Origin: Acidobacteriota bacterium
GTDB taxonomy: Bacteria > Acidobacteriota > Terriglobia > Terriglobales > Acidobacteriaceae
DNA: 10,560 nt
Direction of reading: 5' to 3'
Assembly: GCA_028873155.1 (NCBI GenBank)
Contig: JAGWML010000098.1
Coordinates: 1 to 10,560 of the forward strand
In this document: positions 7,322 through 10,560 of the stretch, piece after piece
How positions within the stretch are numbered: position 1 is the stretch's first letter
How the letters are laid out: each line of letters opens with the position of its first letter
Translations under genes and position numbers: made by a program
The notes under the pieces: model-generated
Databases searched by the model: none
Seen by the model: the letters and a program-made list of their open reading frames with translations, nothing else
Told to the model about the DNA's origin: nothing

Positions 7322-8911
7322 ATGAATCAAGGTACGAAATTGCAGTGGTCTCTTTTGGGAATGCTGGCCCTCGCCGGCATGCAGTGCATGACGGTTCCCG
7401 TTGCCGGACAAGCCGTCGCCGTCAAACCCGGCGCTATGCCCTCCATCGCCACCGTGGACGACCGCTTCCAGTCCTACAACATCGAAATGGTCGAGGTCAC
7501 CGGCGGCCGCTTCTGGAAGCCCTACTCGAGCAAGGCCGTCTCCACCGACACCGGCGGCAATCAGCCCGCAGGGCTCGACCCCTCGCTCTACGAGTACCGC
7601 GCGCCCATCAATCTTGAGAACCCCAGGCTCAGAAAGCTCGCCGCGGCTCTCGGTCCGGCCTATCTGCGCGTCAGCGGTACCTGGGCCAACACCACCTACT
7701 TCCAGGACTCCGACGCCCCAGCCCCCGCCAATCCGCCCGAAGGTTTCAAGGCCGTCCTCACCCGCAAGCAGTGGCAGGGCGTCATCGACTTCTCCAACGC
7801 CGTCGATGCTCCCCTCGTCACCTCCTTCGCCATCAGCTCCGGCGTGCGCGATGCCTCCGGCGTATGGACCCCCGTCCAGGCAAAGCAGGTCGTCGACTAC
7901 ACCAAAGCCCATGGCGGAAAAATCGCCGCCGCCGAGCTCTTCAATGAGCCCACCATGCCCACAATAGGCGGCGGGCCCAAAGGCTACGACGGCGCCGCAT
8001 TCGGCCGCGACATCGCCGCCTTCCGCCAGTTCGCCAAAGAGAGCGCCCCCGGCATGGTCGTCCTCGGTCCCGGCAGCGTCGGCGAAGGCACAGCGCTGAC
8101 CGCCTCCTCCGGCATGCCCGGCATGATGACCACTCCGCAGATGCTCGACGCCACCGGCGACGCCTTCGACGCCTTCTCCTATCACTTCTACGGCGCCGTC
8201 TCCGCCCGCTGCGGACGCTTCGGCGCGGCAGCGACCACCACCCCCGAAGCCGCGCTCACCGACGAGTGGCTGGCTCGCGCCGCCAAAAATGAGCAGTTCT
8301 ACGCTGCCCTGCGCGACAAGTACGCGCCCGGCAAGACCATCTGGCTCACTGAAACCGCAGAGGCGGCCTGCGGCGGAGACCGCTGGGCCTCCACCTTCCT
8401 TGACACCTTCCGCTACCTCAATCAGCTCGGCGCGCTCTCCAGGCTCGGCGTCAAGGTCCACATGCACAACACCCTCGCCGCAAGCGACTACGGCCTGCTC
8501 GACGAGAAGACCTACACGCCCCGCCCCAACTACTGGGCAGCCCTGCTCTGGCATACCTTCATGGGCTCCGTCGTTCTCGATCCCGGCGCATCCGGCTCCA
8601 ACGGCCTGCACCTCTACGCCTCCTGCCTGCGCAACCATCCGGGAGGAGTCGCCCTGCTCGCCATCAATGCGAACAAGACCGACGCACAGGTGCTCACTCT
8701 CCCGTCTTCCGCGCAGCGCTATACGCTCACTTCGCCCGAGCTCCAGACAACCCGTGTGGATCTGAACGGCACAGAGTTGCAGCTCGGCGCAAACGACAGC
8801 CTCCCCGCGCTCAAAGGCGCCGCCGCCCGTCGCGGAAAGCTCACCCTCGCCCCCGCAAGCATCACCTTCCTCACCTTTGCGGGTGCGCACAACAACGCCT
8901 GCACGCAATAA
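7322..8911 (+). CDS. secreted GH79-like glycosidase (heparanase/beta-glucuronidase type)
   Basis: Clan GH-A retaining glycosidase resembling family GH79, whose members release or cut at beta-linked glucuronic acid in proteoglycans, arabinogalactans or glucuronides. 529 aa. The ATG at 7322 is preferred over the ATG at 7307 because GGAAGG lies 5 nt before it. Residues 1-~30 are a signal peptide (hydrophobic 11-20, end near VAGQA). VDDRFQSYNIE (45-55) and LGPAYLRVSGT (110-120) match the heparanase-type start of the barrel. ELFNEP (205-210) carries the acid/base E209, and IWLTETAEA (340-348) the nucleophile E344. GVKVHMHNTL, ASDYGLLDE (387-395) and PNYWAALLW (402-410) repeat the pattern seen in heparanases. 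The C-terminal ~110 residues form the usual beta domain. Family is confident; endo versus exo action and the substrate are not decided. Confidence 0.88.
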   Translation: MNQGTKLQWSLLGMLALAGMQCMTVPVAGQAVAVKPGAMPSIATVDDRFQSYNIEMVEVTGGRFWKPYSSKAVSTDTGGNQPAGLDPSLYEYRAPINLENPRLRKLAAALGPAYLRVSGTWANTTYFQDSDAPAPANPPEGFKAVLTRKQWQGVIDFSNAVDAPLVTSFAISSGVRDASGVWTPVQAKQVVDYTKAHGGKIAAAELFNEPTMPTIGGGPKGYDGAAFGRDIAAFRQFAKESAPGMVVLGPGSVGEGTALTASSGMPGMMTTPQMLDATGDAFDAFSYHFYGAVSARCGRFGAAATTTPEAALTDEWLARAAKNEQFYAALRDKYAPGKTIWLTETAEAACGGDRWASTFLDTFRYLNQLGALSRLGVKVHMHNTLAASDYGLLDEKTYTPRPNYWAALLWHTFMGSVVLDPGASGSNGLHLYASCLRNHPGGVALLAINANKTDAQVLTLPSSAQRYTLTSPELQTTRVDLNGTELQLGANDSLPALKGAAARRGKLTLAPASITFLTFAGAHNNACTQ

Positions 8912-8951
8912 AAGAAAGCGCAAGCTGCAGGGGCTTCCTCCGCAACACACA

Positions 8952-9005
8952 AATGCGTCCGCGATCATCGAGCCGCACGACCCGCTCGACGATCGTGGAC
9001 GCATT
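8952..9005. repeat. 22-bp near-perfect inverted repeat after the GH79 gene
   Basis: The arms at 8952-8973 and 8984-9005 match at 20 of 22 positions around a 10-nt loop. Of the two differences, one is a G-U wobble and one an A-C mismatch when transcribed on the plus strand. It begins 40 bp after the GH79 stop. It may terminate GH79 transcription (pyrimidine-rich CCTTCTTCC follows, no T run) or be a dispersed palindromic element such as a REP-like repeat. Copies elsewhere cannot be tested here. Confidence 0.6.
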
Positions 9006-9179
9006 CCTTCTTCCGCAACTTCCGTCGCCTGACCAGCGCAGGGCGCACCTCCGGCCATGCACGCACACTGCTTCTGCCGTGACCCAAGACCGCCGAAAAT
9101 CATCGGGACTGTGCAGGCTGCGGAAAACTCAACTCGACCGTCGTTTTGAAAGGGCACGACTTCAGTGAAGATTATGCAC

Positions 9180-9209
9180 TTGACACATATGCCCTTATTT
9201 TGGTGCAAT
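9180..9209 (+). promoter_or_regulatory. probable sigma70-type promoter of the 9318 gene
   Basis: A perfect -35 TTGACA (9180-9185) and TGCAAT (9204-9209, 4 of 6 consensus bases) are separated by 18 nt. The predicted start near 9216 would give a leader of about 100 nt. It lies in AT-rich sequence and has inverted-repeat half sites around it. Confidence 0.5.
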
Positions 9210-9233
9210 AGTTGGTGCCGTGACAGGGCATAT
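9187..9233. promoter_or_regulatory. inverted repeat straddling the promoter, candidate operator
   Basis: ATATGCCCT (9187-9195, inside the promoter spacer) and AGGGCATAT (9225-9233, just after the predicted start) are exact 9-bp reverse complements 29 nt apart. Between them TTGGTGC occurs twice (9200-9206 and 9212-9218) with a 12-nt period. This layout suits autoregulation by a DNA-binding antitoxin-like protein, for which the product of the 9318 gene is the natural candidate. That link is inference. Confidence 0.45.
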
Positions 9234-9317
9234 TTTAATTGCGAACGTGATTTCCGCATCAAATCGGGTTAGAATTGAAATGGCGATGCTTCGCCAAATC
9301 TTCGCCGGGGTATCACA

Positions 9318-9938
9318 ATGCGTACTAGAGTGCAAGCAATGTCGGATCGACTGCTCCTCTTGTATGCAATTGCAAGAGGGAACGAATTCGGTTTTGTTGA
9401 CGGCCCCTTCAAACTGATGAAGATTCCGTTCATGGCGGAGCTTGCATCAACGTCCAAGCAAATCAATACCTTCAACTATTCATTCTTCAGGTGGACATTT
9501 GGGCCATTAACAACCGATATTTATGAGGATGCTGATTGGCTAGCAAGTGTCGGCCTTAGTAGTGGTAAAGCCAAGCCTCGATTAACGGACAAAGGTACCT
9601 CCCTTCTTCGCGCGGCCTCCGACCTGTTTCAGGAAAATCAAGAAGCAATACGTTTCGTAGATGATGCGGCCAAGAAGTGCGCCCCTTTAACATTTGGTCC
9701 GCTCAGGACGCTGGTTTACAAACAAGTCGTAAATGTCCCCGGAAAGGGGAAACTCACGATTGCTGATGTTCCAACCGGCTACAACGTGCTTTCTCGCATA
9801 AGTACTCCGAAGTCGTGCTTTTCTCTAAGCGACGACTGGATAGATAGTTTATGGAGACACCTGAACTATACAGACGACGAATGTGTATCTCTGAGAATAG
9901 AGAAACCGCTAGATATGCGAGAACTAGTCATTCAATAA
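9318..9938 (+). CDS. winged-helix-like protein, possible YwgA/Panacea-type antitoxin
   Basis: 206 aa, cytosolic, no signal or membrane helix. The N-terminal half has the pattern of small winged-helix phage/accessory proteins (YwgA-like or DUF4065/Panacea-like): LLLLYAIARG (12-21), FNYSFFRWTFGPLTTDIYED (52-71, with the F/Y-G-P turn), a hydrophobic WLASVGL, then PRLTDKGTSLL (87-97). Panacea domains are known as exchangeable antitoxin domains. The C-terminal half is unfamiliar. The ATG at 9318 has only GGGG about 7 nt upstream; an ATG at 9339 is a real alternative and begins closer to the conserved part. Codon use is much less GC-biased than in the genes before it, which suggests acquisition. 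It runs tail-to-tail into a RelE-fold gene with a 7-bp overlap. The gene is well supported; the family call is tentative and rests on pattern only. Confidence 0.7.
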   Translation: MRTRVQAMSDRLLLLYAIARGNEFGFVDGPFKLMKIPFMAELASTSKQINTFNYSFFRWTFGPLTTDIYEDADWLASVGLSSGKAKPRLTDKGTSLLRAASDLFQENQEAIRFVDDAAKKCAPLTFGPLRTLVYKQVVNVPGKGKLTIADVPTGYNVLSRISTPKSCFSLSDDWIDSLWRHLNYTDDECVSLRIEKPLDMRELVIQ

Positions 9939-10258
9939 CCATCATCTCGGTGGAAGACCTCTTCAAAAACAATTGCCTTCGGCGGATTATCAAGGGCCAT
10001 TTCGCACCCGTCGCACAAATTTTTATGCACCGCGAAGCACCTCTCGCAATACCTATAAATGATGCGATAGCGCTCTCGGATTGCCTTCTTTTTGACGCTC
10101 CTATTACGGTCTGCCTTCAGTGGAGTATCGAAGTTATCGGGATGAGCGACAATATCGCCAATTGCATCTAGCAGCAACTTCTCTAGAGGCTTATCTTTTT
10201 TGCAGAGAGCCTTGAACTGCTTCACAAAAAGGTCGCTTCGGTATGGGATATATGGCAT
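9932..10258 (-). CDS. RelE/ParE-fold toxin-like protein with two CxxC motifs
   Basis: 108 aa. It has the size and pattern of type II toxins of the RelE/ParE superfamily: FVKQFKALCKKDKPLEKLL (11-29, first helices), a charged stretch KADRNRSVKKKAIRERYRII (48-67) that fits the central strands with basic residues, and IVFEEVFHRDDGY (96-108) as the last strand with the H-R-D-x-x-Y ending common in this family. Toxins of this group cut ribosome-bound mRNA or poison gyrase. Odd here is CERC (71-74) plus CDGC (82-85), a possible zinc site. The ATG at 10258 is the only good start: an in-frame TAG lies 7 codons upstream, and CAGG about 8 nt before it is a weak ribosome site. No ordinary antitoxin gene precedes it. 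It could be a housekeeping RelE-fold protein rather than an active toxin. Confidence 0.75.
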   Translation of the reverse strand: MPYIPYRSDLFVKQFKALCKKDKPLEKLLLDAIGDIVAHPDNFDTPLKADRNRSVKKKAIRERYRIIYRYCERCFAVHKNLCDGCEMALDNPPKAIVFEEVFHRDDGY

Positions 10259-10292
10259 CGACTTGGCCTGAATTTCTAGTTACAATGATGCA

Positions 10293-10379
10293 CGGAGGGC
10301 GGGAGAATCGAACTCCATTCCGTCCAGGGAATTGCTACGGGGTATAAATCCCGATACTGTCACCAGACAGGCACCCTCC
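10293..10379 (-). tRNA. allo-tRNA-like gene, 8/4 acceptor branch, class II
   Basis: Read on the minus strand, GGAGGGTG (10379-10372) pairs with CGCCCTCC (10301-10294) over 8 bp, including one T-G. The T-arm is GGAG-TTCGATT-CTCC, a 4-bp stem with a canonical T-loop, so acceptor plus T-stem make 12 bp as 8/4. The D-arm CTGTC-TGGT-GACAG has 5 bp and a 4-nt loop like bacterial tRNA-Sec. The variable arm ATTCC-CTGGAC-GGAAT has 5 bp. The discriminator is G (10293) and no CCA is encoded. Such 8/4 class II 'allo-tRNAs' are known from Acidobacteria and are thought to be charged with serine, which G73 and the long variable arm would suit. The anticodon stem is irregular. A 7-nt loop with a C-C mismatch in the stem gives anticodon UUA. 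An 8-nt loop with a bulged T allows UUA or UAU. A degenerate pseudo-tRNA or regulatory RNA is the alternative. Confidence 0.75.
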
Positions 10380-10425
10380 AAGAAGTAGTGCTCACCACGG
10401 CCCGTTTCGCGTCCCCGTCAAGAGA

Positions 10426-10503
10426 TCAGCGATTCGGGCCTTTCTGCGTTTGCCCGCCGTCACGGTGAGCGTGATGGCGACGGGCCAGAACTCTTCTTAT
10501 CAT
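10426..10503 (-). CDS. 25-codon ORF upstream of the tRNA, possible leader peptide
   Basis: The ATG at 10503 has GGAGG five bases before it (10513-10509), the best Shine-Dalgarno on this strand in the window. The peptide begins MIRRVLARRHHAHRDGG and ends at TGA, 46 bp before the tRNA. It is strongly basic with three His and no recognised motif. A long hairpin covers its middle. It could be a real small protein, a leader peptide controlling the downstream tRNA/toxin-like transcript, or a chance frame with a good ribosome site. Confidence 0.35.
   Translation of the reverse strand: MIRRVLARRHHAHRDGGQTQKGPNR
10452..10485. other. hairpin inside the 25-codon ORF
   Basis: On the minus strand GCCC-GTC-GCC-A-TCACG faces CGTGA-C-GGC-GGGC across the loop CTCAC. 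That is 12 paired bases with a 3-nt bulge (GTC) and one A-C mismatch. The structure lies within the coding part of the small ORF, as in leader-peptide attenuators or in a structured noncoding RNA. No U-tract follows. Confidence 0.45.
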
Positions 10504-10560
10504 CGTTTCCTCCAATGCGCTCTCGTTAAGGCAGAGACGCAATTAAATCCTTCGCAATAC

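Larger units (their letters stand above)
8912..9317. other. intergenic region at the composition boundary
   Basis: No supported gene was found. An open frame at 8953-9168 runs through the long hairpin, has no Shine-Dalgarno and is Arg/Ser rich, so it is judged spurious. The left half (to about 9130) is GC-rich like the upstream genes and holds the hairpin at 8952-9005. The right half is AT-richer and holds a promoter and inverted repeat for the gene at 9318. Confidence 0.6.

Noticed and set aside
8940..9200. Duplicate of the tRNA 3' end as an attachment site at the left boundary of the low-GC block
   Set aside because: I scanned for the T-arm and acceptor sequence and found no convincing copy; no integrase is present in the window.
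7238..9262. Long open frame on the minus strand (674 codons) opposite the GH79 gene
   Set aside because: It is a mirror of the strong third-position C/G bias of the GH79 gene. The product is Gly/Ala/Glu rich without motifs, while the plus frame shows catalytic Glu motifs and a signal peptide.
9851..10171. Plus-strand open frame (106 codons) across the convergent junction
   Set aside because: It overlaps the ends of two better-supported genes, has no ribosome site, and shows no family pattern.
10293..10379. Genuine tRNA-Sec, tRNA-Tyr or tRNA-Leu
   Set aside because: The anticodon is not UCA, the D-stem has 5 rather than 6 pairs and the variable arm is shorter than in tRNA-Sec. The 8/4 branch and missing T8 do not fit normal tRNA-Tyr or tRNA-Leu.
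10293..10428. Readthrough of the TGA of the 25-codon ORF into the tRNA
   Set aside because: The frame stays open to a TGA within the tRNA, but the tRNA's possible anticodons (UUA, UAU) do not read UGA and the extension shows no protein character.
1..10560. CRISPR array, insertion sequence or rRNA
   Set aside because: No regularly spaced repeats, transposase-like frame with terminal repeats, or rRNA-like sequence is visible.

Overview
The window looks like a chromosome segment of a soil acidobacterium, probably class Terriglobia (Acidobacterium/Granulicella/Terriglobus-like). The evidence is high GC with strongly C/G-biased third codon positions over the first ~9 kb, secreted glycosidases of types common in that group, a membrane protein with an N-terminal domain that I associate with Acidobacteria, and a tRNA-like gene with an 8/4 acceptor branch, a form described mainly from Acidobacteria. 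The assignment is inferred from sequence character, not from a database match.

Layout. At 3-2731 (+) is a translationally coupled drug-efflux pair: an EmrA-type HlyD-family adaptor (its start is outside the window) and an EmrB-type 14-TM MFS transporter, overlapping by 13 bp. At 2797-5037 (+) is a secreted family GH3 beta-glycosidase with its own probable promoter and palindrome. A 19-bp hairpin follows, then a small exported protein at 5129-5512 (+). A membrane-anchored protein at 5649-6923 (-) converges on it, with another hairpin between them; its promoter is overlaid by a perfect 9-bp inverted repeat. It is divergent from a secreted GH79 (heparanase/beta-glucuronidase-like) enzyme at 7322-8911 (+). 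Together the GH3 and GH79 enzymes suggest extracytoplasmic breakdown of plant or microbial polysaccharides, with beta-glucosides and glucuronides as likely targets.

From about 9170 the character changes. GC drops sharply, codon bias relaxes, and the genes look like accessory cargo. A winged-helix-like protein (9318-9938, +), behind a promoter with an inverted-repeat operator, runs tail-to-tail into a RelE/ParE-fold toxin-like protein (9932-10258, -), overlapping it by 7 bp. Only 34 bp upstream of that gene, on the same strand, is the most interesting object of the window: a class II tRNA-like gene (10293-10379, -). It has an 8-bp acceptor stem, a 4-bp T-stem, a Sec-like D-arm with a 4-nt loop, a 5-bp variable arm and a G discriminator. 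This matches the allo-tRNA class. Its anticodon arm is irregular and reads either UUA (which would decode the ochre stop UAA) or UAU. Upstream of it, on the same strand, is a 25-codon ORF with a near-perfect Shine-Dalgarno that contains a long hairpin.

The best candidate for something undescribed is therefore the 9.2-10.5 kb module: allo-tRNA, toxin-like protein and a convergent antitoxin-like protein. The sequence shows the architecture; any functional link between these parts is inference.
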